Source: Rubrivivax gelatinosus (GTDB lineage Bacteria > Pseudomonadota > Gammaproteobacteria > Burkholderiales > Burkholderiaceae_C). Taken from it: DNA of 64,000 nucleotides. Location: assembly GCF_016583785.1 (NCBI RefSeq), contig NZ_NRRU01000011.1:1-64000 (forward strand), written 5' to 3'. How positions within the stretch are numbered: the stretch's first letter is position 1; the number at the start of each line of letters is the position of its first letter. Below are positions 34,466-45,245 of the stretch, piece after piece. The notes under the pieces are model-generated. The model was not told the DNA's origin, made no database searches, and saw only the letters and a list, made by a program, of their open reading frames with translations. Made by a program: the position numbers and the translations under genes.

Positions 34466-36352
34466 GTGACTCCGCACGCCCCACTTCCCCGCACCCCCGC
34501 CGCCGTCGCCGCGCTCACGCTCGGCGCGCTGGGCGTCGTCTATGGCGACATCGGCACCAGCCCGCTGTACGCGCTGAAGGAGGTGTTCCACGCCGGCCAC
34601 GTGCCGGTGTCGCGCGCCAACATCCTGGGCGTGCTGTCGCTGATCTTCTGGACGATGACGATCATCGTCTCGCTGAAATACGTGCTGCTGATCCTGCGCG
34701 CCGACAACCGCGGCGAAGGCGGCCTGATCGCGATGCTGGCGCTGGCGACCTCGGCCGTGGCGGGCAAGCCGCGGCTGCGCCAGGGCCTGCTGGCGTTGGG
34801 CATGTTCGGCACCGCGATCTTCTACGGCGACGGCGTCATCACGCCGGCGGTCTCGGTGCTGTCGGCGGTCGAAGGCCTGAAGATCGCCGCGCCACAGCTC
34901 GACCATTGGGTGGTTCCGATCACGCTCGTCGTGCTCACCGGGCTGTTCGCGGTGCAGCGTTTCGGCACCGGCGGCATCGGCCGCGCCTTCGGCCCGGTGA
35001 CGATGGTGTGGTTCGCGGTGCTGATCGCGCTCGGCGTGCCGCAGATCATCGAGCACCCCGGCGTGCTGGTGGCGATGCTGCCGACGCACGCGCTGCACTT
35101 CATCGTCTCGCAGCCGATGATCGCCTTCATCGCGCTCGGCTCGGTGGTGCTGGTCGTCACCGGCGGCGAGGCGCTCTACGCCGACCTCGGTCACTTCGGC
35201 CGGCTGCCGATCCGCATCGCCTGGTACAGCCTGGTGGCGCCGGCGCTGGTGATCAACTATTTCGGCCAGGGCGCGCTGCTGCTCGAGGACCCGGACGCGG
35301 TCGAGAACCCCTTTTTCCTGCTGGCGCCGGGCTGGGCGCAACTGCCGCTGGTGTTCCTGGCGACGGCGGCCACCGTGATCGCGTCGCAGGCGCTGATCAC
35401 CGCGTCGTTCTCGGTCACGAAGCAGGCGATCCAGCTCGGCCTGCTGCCGCGGCTGCGCGTGCTGCACACCTCGGTGCGCGACACCGGCCAGATCTACGTG
35501 CCCTTCGTGAACTGGGGGCTGTACCTGTTCATCGTGCTGGCGGTGGTGCTGTTCGGCAGTTCGTCCAAGCTGGCCTCGGCCTACGGCATCACGGTGACGC
35601 TGGACATGACGATCACGACGATCATGACCTTCTTCGTGATCCGCTACGGCTGGAAGTACCCGCTCGCGCTGTGCCTGCTGGCCACCGGCATCTTCCTCGC
35701 GATCGACATCAGCTTCTTCGCATCGAACGCGCTGAAGCTGCTCAACGGCGGCTGGTTCCCGCTGGTCATCGGCGTCGGCATGTTCACGCTGATGCGCACC
35801 TGGGTCGACGGCCGGCGCCTGGTCGGCGAACGGCTGCGCGACGAGGCCATCGACCTGAAGAGCTTCCTCGAGGCGGTGTTCGTGAGCCCGCCGACACGCG
35901 TCTCGGGTACCGCGATCTTCCTGTCCAGCGAAGCCGGCCTCACGCCCAACGCGCTGATGCACAACCTCAAGCACAACAAGGTGCTGCACGAGTACAACGT
36001 GTTCGTCACCGTGCAGCACCACGAGGTGCCGTGGATCGGCTTCGACAAGCGGCTGGAGGTCCAGGCGCTGGGCCACCGCTGCTGGCAGGTGCGGCTGCAC
36101 TTCGGCTTCATGAACGACCCCGATGTGCCCGAGGCGCTGAAGCTGCTGCGCCAGCACGGTGTGCCGCTGGACGAGATGGAGACCAGCTACTTCCTGTCGC
36201 GCGACGCCGTCATCCCGACCTTCGGCGGCGGCATGGCGCTGTGGCGCGAAAAGCTGTTCGCCAGCATGCACCGCAACGCCGCCGCGGCCGGGGACTTCCT
36301 GAACCTGCCGGCCAACCGCATCGTCGAACTCGGGGCGAAGGTCGAGATATGA
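34466..36352 (+). CDS. kup: Potassium uptake protein Kup
   Basis: A 628-residue potassium/proton symporter of the inner membrane. The signature [23 protein letters not shown] opens the protein, split here as [12 protein letters not shown] and [11 protein letters not shown], followed by about 12 membrane helices (to about residue 440) and a cytoplasmic tail including [17 protein letters not shown], as in E. coli Kup (622 residues). GTG 34466 gives the usual short N-terminus; GTG 34394 would lie inside the gshA terminator. Confidence 0.93.
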   Translation: MTPHAPLPRTPAAVAALTLGALGVVYGDIGTSPLYALKEVFHAGHVPVSRANILGVLSLIFWTMTIIVSLKYVLLILRADNRGEGGLIAMLALATSAVAGKPRLRQGLLALGMFGTAIFYGDGVITPAVSVLSAVEGLKIAAPQLDHWVVPITLVVLTGLFAVQRFGTGGIGRAFGPVTMVWFAVLIALGVPQIIEHPGVLVAMLPTHALHFIVSQPMIAFIALGSVVLVVTGGEALYADLGHFGRLPIRIAWYSLVAPALVINYFGQGALLLEDPDAVENPFFLLAPGWAQLPLVFLATAATVIASQALITASFSVTKQAIQLGLLPRLRVLHTSVRDTGQIYVPFVNWGLYLFIVLAVVLFGSSSKLASAYGITVTLDMTITTIMTFFVIRYGWKYPLALCLLATGIFLAIDISFFASNALKLLNGGWFPLVIGVGMFTLMRTWVDGRRLVGERLRDEAIDLKSFLEAVFVSPPTRVSGTAIFLSSEAGLTPNALMHNLKHNKVLHEYNVFVTVQHHEVPWIGFDKRLEVQALGHRCWQVRLHFGFMNDPDVPEALKLLRQHGVPLDEMETSYFLSRDAVIPTFGGGMALWREKLFASMHRNAAAAGDFLNLPANRIVELGAKVEI

Positions 36353-36459
36353 CCCCCCCCCGTAGCGCCTTCGGCGCACCTTGCAGGCCGCGCCGGGCCA
36401 GTGGCCCGGCCCTTCGACTGGCGCGGCCCGTCCACCGGACGGTCCACGTCCCGCCGAAG

Positions 36460-36520
36460 CCCCTCCAGGGGGGCGACGCCAGCGGCCCGGCAGAGCCGGT
36501 TCCGCGGCGTCCGCTTGATG
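36460..36520. repeat. Dispersed intergenic repeat, copy A
   Basis: CCCCTCCAGG-GGGGCGACGCC, then GGCCCGG-AGAGCCGGTTCCG and GTCCGCTTGA resemble the block between atpA and atpG (60232-60292) in order and spacing. The whole gap 36353-36530 is repeat-like, with a C9 run and several short hairpins such as GCGCCTTCGGCGC, and shows no gene. Confidence 0.6.
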
Positions 36521-36530
36521 CGCCCGCTGG

Positions 36531-37748
36531 GTGCCACCAGAGTGCCGCTTGCCCGCCTTGAACCCTGACGCCGTTCGCCGGATCTCGCTGCGCGACCTGT
36601 CCCTGCCCGCGGTCGTCGCCGGCTTCGTCGCCGTGCTGGTCGGTTTCACGAGCTCGGTCGTGATCGTCTTCCAGGCCGCGGCCGCGTTCGGGGCGACGCC
36701 GGCGCAGACGGTGTCGTGGATGTGGGCGCTGGGCCTGGGCATGGGCCTGACGAGCGCGGGCCTGAGCCTCTGGTACCGCCAGCCGGTGCTGACCGCCTGG
36801 TCGACGCCGGGGGCGGCGCTGCTGGCCACGGCCGGCGCCGGCTTCTCGATGGCCGAGGCGGTCGGCGCCTTCATCGTCTGCGCGCTGCTGATCACGGCGG
36901 CCGGCGCCAGCGGGCTGTTCGCGCGCGTGATGAACCGGCTGCCGCAGGCGCTGGCGGCGGCGCTGCTGGCCGGCGTGCTGGCGCGTTTTGCCTTCGACGC
37001 CTTCGGCGCGATGCAGCGCGAGTTCGCGCTCGTCTTCCCGATGCTGCTGGCCTACCTCGCCGGACGGCGCTGGTGGCCGCGCTACGCGGTGCCGGGCGTG
37101 CTCGCGGTCGGCGCCGCGATCGCCGCGGCACGCGGCCAGCTGCACGGGGGCGGCATCTCCTGGCAGTGGGCCGAGCCCGTGTTCACGATGCCGGAGTTCA
37201 GCCTCGCCGCGACCATCGGCCTGGCGCTGCCGCTGTTCATCGTCACGATGGCCTCGCAGAACCTGCCCGGCGTCGCCGCGCAGCGCGCCGCCGGCTACGA
37301 CACGCCGGTGTCGCCGGTGGTGACGACGACCGGGCTGGCATCGCTGCTGCTGGCGCCGTTCGGCGGTTACGCGCTCAACCTGGCCGCGATCACGGCGGCG
37401 ATCTGCATGGGCCGCGAAGCGCACGAAGACCCGGCGCGGCGCTACTGGGCGTCGACGATGGCCGGCATCTTCTACGTCGTCGTCGGCCTGCTCGGCGGCG
37501 CCGTCGTCGGCCTGATCGCGGCCTTCCCGAAGGAGCTGGTGCTGGCGCTGGCCGGTTTCGCGCTGCTGGGCACGATCGGCAGCGGGCTGGCGGTCGCGAT
37601 GAAGGACGAGAAGAGCCGCGAGGCGGCGCTGATCACCTTCCTCGTCACCGCCAGCGGCCTGAGCCTGTGGGGCATCGGCGCGGCCTTCTGGGGCGTGGCC
37701 GCCGGCGCGCTGGCGCTGGCCGTGCAACACTGGCGCCCCACCCGTTAG
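36531..37748 (+). CDS. benE: Benzoate/proton symporter family protein (BenE-like)
   Basis: A 405-residue membrane transporter with about 12 helices. LPAVVAGFVAVLVGFTSSVV, LTAWSTPGAALLATAG and the segment IVTMASQNLPGVAAQRAAGY are characteristic of BenE. BenE proteins import benzoate, but no benzoate-degradation gene is near, so the substrate is uncertain. The start is unclear: GTG 36531 is taken, TTG 36558 is an alternative. It is followed after 8 bases by gshB, so the two are probably co-transcribed. Confidence 0.85.
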   Translation: MPPECRLPALNPDAVRRISLRDLSLPAVVAGFVAVLVGFTSSVVIVFQAAAAFGATPAQTVSWMWALGLGMGLTSAGLSLWYRQPVLTAWSTPGAALLATAGAGFSMAEAVGAFIVCALLITAAGASGLFARVMNRLPQALAAALLAGVLARFAFDAFGAMQREFALVFPMLLAYLAGRRWWPRYAVPGVLAVGAAIAAARGQLHGGGISWQWAEPVFTMPEFSLAATIGLALPLFIVTMASQNLPGVAAQRAAGYDTPVSPVVTTTGLASLLLAPFGGYALNLAAITAAICMGREAHEDPARRYWASTMAGIFYVVVGLLGGAVVGLIAAFPKELVLALAGFALLGTIGSGLAVAMKDEKSREAALITFLVTASGLSLWGIGAAFWGVAAGALALAVQHWRPTR

Positions 37749-37756
37749 GACCCCGC

Positions 37757-38704
37757 ATGGACCTGCTCTTCGTCGCCGACCCGCTGGAAGGTTTCAAGAC
37801 CTACAAGGACAGCACTTTCGCGATGATGCGCGAGGCCGCACGCCGCGGCCACGGCCTGCTGCACTGCGAAGCGCGTGCACTGGGCTGGCAAAGCGGCGGC
37901 AGCGTCGTCGCCGAAACGCGCCGCATCGAACTCACCGGCGACGCCGACGACTGGTTCCGCGTTGTCGCGACGCAGCGCACGCGCCTGGCCGACACCGGCG
38001 CGGTGCTGATGCGCCAGGACCCGCCTTTCGACAGCGAGTACTTCTACGCCACCCACCTGCTGGGCCAGGCCGAACGCGAAGGTGCGCGCGTCTTCAACAA
38101 GCCGGCGGCGCTGCGCGAGCACCCCGAGAAGCTGGCGATCATGGAGTTCCCGCAGTTCACGCCGCCGACGCTGGTGACACGCGACGCCGCCGCGGTGCGC
38201 GCCTTCCACGCCGAACACCACGACGTCATCCTCAAGCCCCTGGACGGCATGGGCGGCATGGGCATCTTCCGCGTCGGCGCCGACGGCCTGAACCTGGGCA
38301 GCATCATCGAGACGCTGAACGCCGGCGGCACGCGCACGCTGATGGTCCAGCGCTACCTGCCCGAGATCGTGCAGGGCGACAAACGTGTGCTGATCATCGG
38401 CGGCAAGCCGGTGCCCTTCGTGCTGGCGCGCATCCCGCAGGGCAGCGAGATCCGCGGCAACCTTGCCGCCGGCGGCAAGGGCGTGGCGCAGCCGCTGGCC
38501 GCGCGCGACCGCGAGATCGCCGAGGCCATGGGCCCGGTGCTGGCGGCGCGCGGGCTGCTGCTCGTCGGCCTGGACGTGATCGGCGAGCGCATCACCGAGA
38601 TCAACGTCACCAGCCCGACCTGCTTCCAGGAGATCCAGCAGCAGACCGGCTTCGACGTCGCGGCGATGTTCGTCGACGCGCTGCAAGCCGCTATCGCGGC
38701 TTAG
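37757..38704 (+). CDS. gshB: Glutathione synthetase
   Basis: A 315-residue ATP-grasp enzyme that adds glycine to gamma-glutamylcysteine. MDLLFVADPLEGFKTYKDST is the typical N-terminus, MRQDPPFDSEYFYATHLL and KPLDGMGGMGIFRV form the substrate and ATP-grasp loops, and LDVIGERITEINVTSPT is the C-terminal metal/ATP site. The gap 38705-38855 after it contains two CCCTCCGCGAGGG hairpins and no gene. Confidence 0.95.
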   Translation: MDLLFVADPLEGFKTYKDSTFAMMREAARRGHGLLHCEARALGWQSGGSVVAETRRIELTGDADDWFRVVATQRTRLADTGAVLMRQDPPFDSEYFYATHLLGQAEREGARVFNKPAALREHPEKLAIMEFPQFTPPTLVTRDAAAVRAFHAEHHDVILKPLDGMGGMGIFRVGADGLNLGSIIETLNAGGTRTLMVQRYLPEIVQGDKRVLIIGGKPVPFVLARIPQGSEIRGNLAAGGKGVAQPLAARDREIAEAMGPVLAARGLLLVGLDVIGERITEINVTSPTCFQEIQQQTGFDVAAMFVDALQAAIAA

Positions 38705-38855
38705 CCGGGACTGAACGTACGGCTCCCCCGAGCCCCCTCCGCGAGGGTGCTCCCGCTTGTCGGACCGCACCCTCCAGCCTCCCTCCGCGAGGGAGGCTCC
38801 AGTCAGTTTGACGAATTGCGGGCTCGGCGCGCTGCCGGTCCTGCCGCGCCGGCTT

Positions 38856-40184
38856 TCAGGCGCGCACGAAGCGCAAAGCGCCGTTGGCCACGCGCCGGCG
38901 CAGCGCCGTCACCTCGGGCGCCACCGCCTCGGGCACGCCTTCGAGCGCACGCACGATCAGCGCGCCCAGCTGGGCCATCTGCGCCGGGCCGAAACCCAGG
39001 CGCACGATCTCGGGCACGCCCAGGCGCAGGCCGTTGACGTCGTCGGCTATCGCCGCCACACGCGCCGTCGGCAGGCCGATGCCGCAAGCCAGCAGCCGGG
39101 CGCGTTCGAGCCGGCGCGCGGCGGCCTGGCCACCGCCCCAGCGCGCCGCCTCGACGGCGAACTGGTGCGACTCCGTCATGCCGCGTTCGCGCGCGTAGAC
39201 GGGCAGCCCGGCGCCTGACAGCGCCTCGGCCAGCGCGCGGGCGGTGGCCTGCATCGTGGCGGCGTAGTCCCGGCCGTAGTCCTTCCAGTCGAGCAGGCCG
39301 AGCGCCAGCGCCGCGGTCTTGCCGGCGTCGAAGTTGGCGGTGAGGCCCGGGTAGGCGATGGCGTCGATGCGCTCGAACAGCGCCGCGTCGTTGCCGACGA
39401 CGAGCCCGCCGGGCGGGCCGCCCAGGCTCTTGTAGGTGCTCATCGTCATCACGTCGGCGCCTTCGGCCAGCGGGTTGGCCCAGGCGCCGCCGGCGATCAT
39501 GCCGGACAGGTGGGCGGCGTCGAACATCAGCGTCGCGCCGACCTCGTCGGCGATGGCGCGCACCGCCGCCACCGGGTGCGGGAACAGGTTCAGGCTGCCG
39601 CCCAGCGTGATCAGCGCCGGCTTGACCTGGTGCGCCAGCGTGCGCAGCGCGTCGACGTCGACGGTGTAGCCGTCGGCGTGCACCGGCGCCGGCACCGTCT
39701 TCAGCCCGTACAGCCCGGCGGCGCCGGCAGCGTGGTGGGTGACGTGGCCGCCGATCTCGGCCGGCGGCGCGATGATGGTGTCGCCGGGCTGGCAGGTCGC
39801 CATGAAGACGTAGAGGTTGGCCAGCGCCCCCGAGGCCACACGCACCTCGGCGAAATGGGCGCCGAAGACCTCGGCCGCGAGTTCGGCGGCGACGACCTCG
39901 ATGCGTTCGATCGCCTGCAGCCCCATCTCGTACTTGTCGCCGGGCCAGCCCAGCGAGGCGCGCGAGCCCAGGCCGGAGGCCAGCAGCGCCTCGGCCTTTG
40001 GGTTCATCACGTTCGAGGCCGGGTTCAGGTTGATCCCGTCCTCGTCGTGCAGGCGACGGTTCTCGGTGACGAGCCGGGTGATCTCGGCGGCGGTGGCCTC
40101 GCTCGTGGCCGCCGCGGTGGCCGCGGCGATGGTCTGCACGAGGTTCTCGGAGCGGGTGGGGACCCAGGCGCGGCGTTGCAGCAT
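38856..40184 (-). CDS. Divergent serine hydroxymethyltransferase-like PLP enzyme
   Basis: A 442-residue fold-type I PLP enzyme of the SHMT family. Matching elements are the substrate loop SLGWPGDKYEMGLQAIERIE, MFDAAHLSGMIAGGAW (Asp contacting PLP), the Schiff-base Lys in STYKSLGGPPGGLV and the carboxylate-binding Arg in NGLRLGVPEIVRLGF. Differences from GlyA are clear: the lysine motif is normally TTHKTLRGPRGG, and the YYGG segment near the N-terminus is replaced. It may therefore be an alpha-methylserine-type transferase, an aldolase or another paralogue rather than the housekeeping GlyA. It is divergent from an ABC-F gene and has no metabolic neighbours that reveal its substrate. Confidence 0.75.
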   Translation of the reverse strand: MLQRRAWVPTRSENLVQTIAAATAAATSEATAAEITRLVTENRRLHDEDGINLNPASNVMNPKAEALLASGLGSRASLGWPGDKYEMGLQAIERIEVVAAELAAEVFGAHFAEVRVASGALANLYVFMATCQPGDTIIAPPAEIGGHVTHHAAGAAGLYGLKTVPAPVHADGYTVDVDALRTLAHQVKPALITLGGSLNLFPHPVAAVRAIADEVGATLMFDAAHLSGMIAGGAWANPLAEGADVMTMSTYKSLGGPPGGLVVGNDAALFERIDAIAYPGLTANFDAGKTAALALGLLDWKDYGRDYAATMQATARALAEALSGAGLPVYARERGMTESHQFAVEAARWGGGQAAARRLERARLLACGIGLPTARVAAIADDVNGLRLGVPEIVRLGFGPAQMAQLGALIVRALEGVPEAVAPEVTALRRRVANGALRFVRA

Positions 40185-40246
40185 GATCGGCCGATGCTAC
40201 GGCGGGGACAGCGCGACGGCTGCAGCCTGGCAGCGACAATCGCGCC

Positions 40247-42163
<1,917 letters not shown>

Positions 42164-42181
42164 CCCGGCCGGACCGTCCGG

Positions 42182-42928
42182 TCAGAACCAGCCGTCCGCC
42201 GCCGCCGGGTGCGAGCGCGAGACGATCAAGCCCGCCTGCAGGTACAGCCCGTTGAGCAGCCGCATCGCGCGGCCGCGGTCGAAACCGGGCCATTCGGCGA
42301 TCTCCCGCAGCGAACTGGTGCTGCGCCGCAGCCGGTAGACCGCCGCAGCCAGCGAACCGGCGAGCTTCAGGCCGGCCAGGTCCACGCCCGGCGCCAGGCG
42401 GTAGGCGGCCGGGCCGGCGATCTCGGGCAGCAGGTCCTCGCGCGCGCCGTGCAGCGCCAGCTCCCACAGCAGCGGCCCGAGCGGCGCGTGGCATTCGGCT
42501 TCGCCGACGAGCGCACGGTCGGGGTGGCCCAGCGGGCGCTGCAGCGCCGGCTCGACGTGCAGCACGCGCAGCGCGGTCGGGTTGGCGGCCAGCAGCTCCG
42601 GCGGCGACACCGGGCAGTGCACCAGGCGCTCGGCCGGGAACACGGTCAGCGGCACGACGCGCTGCCCGTCCTGCAGATGCACCAGCAAGGCGCGGCCGTG
42701 GCGCACGCAGGCCGCGAGCACCTCCAGCACCTCCAGGCCCTCGCGGTCCTGGCGGCCATCGAAACGCAGCAGATCCTGCAGCAGCGACGGGTTCAACCCC
42801 GACAGCCGGCCGGCACCGCTCTCGGCCTCGACGTCCCGCGCGATCTCGTCGAGGTAGCGCCGGAAGGCGCTGACGCTCAGGAGGTCCGGGACACCGGCCG
42901 GCAGGGTCGACTCGAACATACCGTTCAT
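42182..42928 (-). CDS. Conserved-looking protein of unknown function
   Basis: A 248-residue cytoplasmic protein that I cannot assign. There is no signal peptide or membrane helix. The C-terminal 55 residues (TSSLREIAEWPGFDRGRAMR then LLNGLYLQAGLI) look like a small winged-helix-type region, as seen in proteins with a C-terminal DUF4388-like or response-regulator-like tail. Codon use matches its neighbours. It lies between the uup end and the MocR gene end, 69 bases downstream of the latter on the same strand. Confidence 0.65.
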   Translation of the reverse strand: MNGMFESTLPAGVPDLLSVSAFRRYLDEIARDVEAESGAGRLSGLNPSLLQDLLRFDGRQDREGLEVLEVLAACVRHGRALLVHLQDGQRVVPLTVFPAERLVHCPVSPPELLAANPTALRVLHVEPALQRPLGHPDRALVGEAECHAPLGPLLWELALHGAREDLLPEIAGPAAYRLAPGVDLAGLKLAGSLAAAVYRLRRSTSSLREIAEWPGFDRGRAMRLLNGLYLQAGLIVSRSHPAAADGWF

Positions 42929-42997
42929 TCCCGCCTCGACTCGATAAAGCCGTGGGACCGATGGTACGGATGCCGGGTGACAAAGGCGAAAAGGCCT

Positions 42998-44407
42998 TCA
43001 GCCCGCATCGGCCAACTCGCGCAGCCGGCGCCAGAAAGCCGGCTCCAGCGAGGTCGCGAAGTTCACCCGCATCAGCGTCGTCGGCCGCCGCGTCGGGTGG
43101 AACAACACGCCGGGCGCGGTCAGCCAGCCTTCATCGAGCAAGTTCTGAGCCAGACGCTCGGTGTCGGCGCCGACGTCTATCCAGCCGAACAGCCCCTGGG
43201 GCGGCGTCACGAAACGGCAGCCGGCAGCCTCCGCCAGGCGCACCACACGCGCGCGTGCCGTGTCCAGGCGCGCACCGATGCGTTCGGCGTGGCGGCGCAG
43301 CAGGCCCTGCTCCAGGCACCAGGCGAGCGCGTGCTCCAGCGGCCCGGGCGTGCCGAGCGAGCCGAGCAGCTTGGTGTCGATGAAACGTTCGATCAGCGCC
43401 GGCGCCGCGGCGACGAAGCCGACGCGCCACTGCGGCGTCAGGATCTTGGCGAAACCCGAGACGTAGATCGTGCGCCGCAGCCCGTCGAGCTGCGCCAGCC
43501 GCGGGGCGTGCGCCGGCGCCAGCCAGGCGTAGGTATCGTCCTCGGCGATCAGGAAGTCGTGCGCCTCGGCGATGCGCAGCACCTGGTGCGCGGCCGCCGC
43601 GCCGAGCGAGGTGCCGGTCGGGTTGTGCAGCACCGACACCGTGGCGTACAGGCGCGGCGCGTGCGCGCGCGCCAGCGCCTCCAGCGCCGCCAGGTCCGGG
43701 CCGTCGACACCGCGCGGCACCGGCAGCAGCCGCATGCCGGCGGCCGTCAGGCGTGCGAACTCGACCGACCAGCCGGGTTCGTCGACCAGCACCGCGTCGC
43801 CCGGGCGCAGCAGCGTGCGCGAGACGATGTCCAGCCCGTGCGTCGCACCCATCGAGGTCATGATCTGCGCCGGCGCCGCGGGGATGCCGAGATCGGCCAG
43901 GCGCTGCGCCAGCGCCTGGCGCAGCGCGCCGTCGCCGGCGGGTTCGCCGTAACGCAGCCAGGCCGAGGCGTCGGCCTGGCCAACGCGGCGCAGCGCGCGC
44001 TGCAGCAGCGCGGCGTCCAGCCATTCCTGCGGCAGTGTGCCCATGCCCGGCGCCGGCCGCCCCGACTGCGCCTGGAACATGCTGCGGATCAGCGCCGTCG
44101 CGTCCACCGGCAACGGCATTGGCGCGGTTGCCGTCGGCGAGGCCGGCAGCGCACGCGCCGGTGCCGTTTCGCGCACGAAAAAACCACGCTGCGGCCGCGC
44201 CTCGACCAGCCCGCGCGCCTGCAGCCGCTCGTAGGCACCGACGACGGTGCTGGCGCTGACCCGGTGCCGGCGCGCGCAGTCGCGCACCGAGGGCAGGCGC
44301 GCACCCGGCGCCAGCAGGCGCTGGGTGATGCGTTCGCTGTAACGCGCCGCCAGTTGCTCGGCCAGCGTCTCGCCGGCGGCACGCGCCAGCCAGGGGGTGT
44401 CGTCCAT
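42998..44407 (-). CDS. MocR-type regulator (GntR HTH fused to an aminotransferase fold)
   Basis: A 469-residue regulator. The N-terminal GntR-type winged helix (ARYSERITQRLLAPGARLPS, VSASTVVGAYERLQARGLVE) is joined by an Ala-rich linker to a fold-type I aminotransferase domain with the PLP Lys in SGFAKILTPQWRVGF and DEPGWSVEF. MocR proteins sense PLP or amino-acid adducts and usually control a divergent neighbour. Here that neighbour is a racemase-aminotransferase operon starting 100 bases away. A 9-bp inverted repeat lies in the gap. Confidence 0.9.
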   Translation of the reverse strand: MDDTPWLARAAGETLAEQLAARYSERITQRLLAPGARLPSVRDCARRHRVSASTVVGAYERLQARGLVEARPQRGFFVRETAPARALPASPTATAPMPLPVDATALIRSMFQAQSGRPAPGMGTLPQEWLDAALLQRALRRVGQADASAWLRYGEPAGDGALRQALAQRLADLGIPAAPAQIMTSMGATHGLDIVSRTLLRPGDAVLVDEPGWSVEFARLTAAGMRLLPVPRGVDGPDLAALEALARAHAPRLYATVSVLHNPTGTSLGAAAAHQVLRIAEAHDFLIAEDDTYAWLAPAHAPRLAQLDGLRRTIYVSGFAKILTPQWRVGFVAAAPALIERFIDTKLLGSLGTPGPLEHALAWCLEQGLLRRHAERIGARLDTARARVVRLAEAAGCRFVTPPQGLFGWIDVGADTERLAQNLLDEGWLTAPGVLFHPTRRPTTLMRVNFATSLEPAFWRRLRELADAG

Positions 44408-44418
44408 CGTGCGGGCGG

Positions 44419-44442
44419 TGTATCGGTCTCATCACCGATACA
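44419..44442. promoter_or_regulatory. Inverted repeat between the MocR gene and the racemase operon
   Basis: TGTATCGGT (44419-44427) and ACCGATACA (44434-44442) are perfect inverted copies with a 6-base centre, starting 12 bases before the MocR start codon on its strand. This is a candidate operator for the MocR protein or for another repressor. Confidence 0.55.
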
Positions 44443-44507
44443 GATCGTTGTTGTGTGCCGGAAAAGTGTACTGCTGCTGTGCTGATCGGCAGCCCTAGAC
44501 TGGGCCG

Positions 44508-45245
44508 ATGACGACGACGATGAAGACGCTGGGCCTGCTCGGCGGCATGAGCTGGGAGTCGACCGCGGTCTACTACCGCCTGATCAACGAAGGCGTGCAG
44601 CGCCGTCTGGGCGGGCTGCACAGCGCGCCCATCGTGATGCACAGCTTCGACCTCGCTGCCGTCGCCGCGCTGCAGCGTGCCGGCGACTGGCAGGGCGCTG
44701 CGGCGCTGCTGGCCGGCGCCGCCTGCCGGCTGCGCGACGCCGGCGCCCAGGCGCTGGTGATCGCCACCAACACGATGCACAAGGTGGCTGCGGCGGTGCA
44801 AGCCGAGTCGGGCCTGCCGCTGCTGCACATCGCCGACGCCACCGGCGCCGCGCTCGCCCGCGCCGGGGTGCGCCGCCCGGCGCTGCTGGGCACCCGCTTC
44901 ACGCTGGACGACGAGAGCATCGTGCAGCAGCGCCTGTTCGAGCGCCACGACATCCAATGCCTGCTGCCCGACGACGCAGGCCGGGCGACGCTGCAGCGCG
45001 TGATCTTCGACGAGCTCTGCCGCGGTATCGTGCACGACGCCTCGCGCGCCGAACTGCTCGCCTTGCTGGAGCCGCTGCGGCAACAGGGCGCGCAGGGGGT
45101 GATCCTCGGCTGCACCGAGCTGATGCTGCTGCTCGGCGCCGACGACACGCCGCTGCCGGTATTCGACACCACCGCGCTGCACGCCGCGGCGGCCCTGGAC
45201 TGGATGCTGGGTGCGCAGGCGCCCGAAACTGGAGCGACACGATGA
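44508..45245 (+). CDS. Aspartate/glutamate racemase family protein (YgeA-like)
   Basis: A 245-residue cofactor-independent racemase fold. LGLLGGMSWESTAVYYRLIN is the family start, IATNTMHK carries Thr where most racemases have the first catalytic Cys, and VILGCTELMLLL carries the second Cys. This Thr/Cys pair is the one described for E. coli YgeA, an L-aspartate/glutamate racemase acting slowly in one direction; other family members are broad-specificity amino-acid racemases. ATG 44520 is an alternative start. Its stop overlaps the next start (ATGA), so it is coupled to the aminotransferase. Confidence 0.87.
   Translation: MTTTMKTLGLLGGMSWESTAVYYRLINEGVQRRLGGLHSAPIVMHSFDLAAVAALQRAGDWQGAAALLAGAACRLRDAGAQALVIATNTMHKVAAAVQAESGLPLLHIADATGAALARAGVRRPALLGTRFTLDDESIVQQRLFERHDIQCLLPDDAGRATLQRVIFDELCRGIVHDASRAELLALLEPLRQQGAQGVILGCTELMLLLGADDTPLPVFDTTALHAAAALDWMLGAQAPETGATR

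Noticed and set aside
36353-36530. CRISPR or REP-type array
   Set aside because: There are only single short hairpins and one dispersed-repeat copy, with no regular repeat-spacer pattern.
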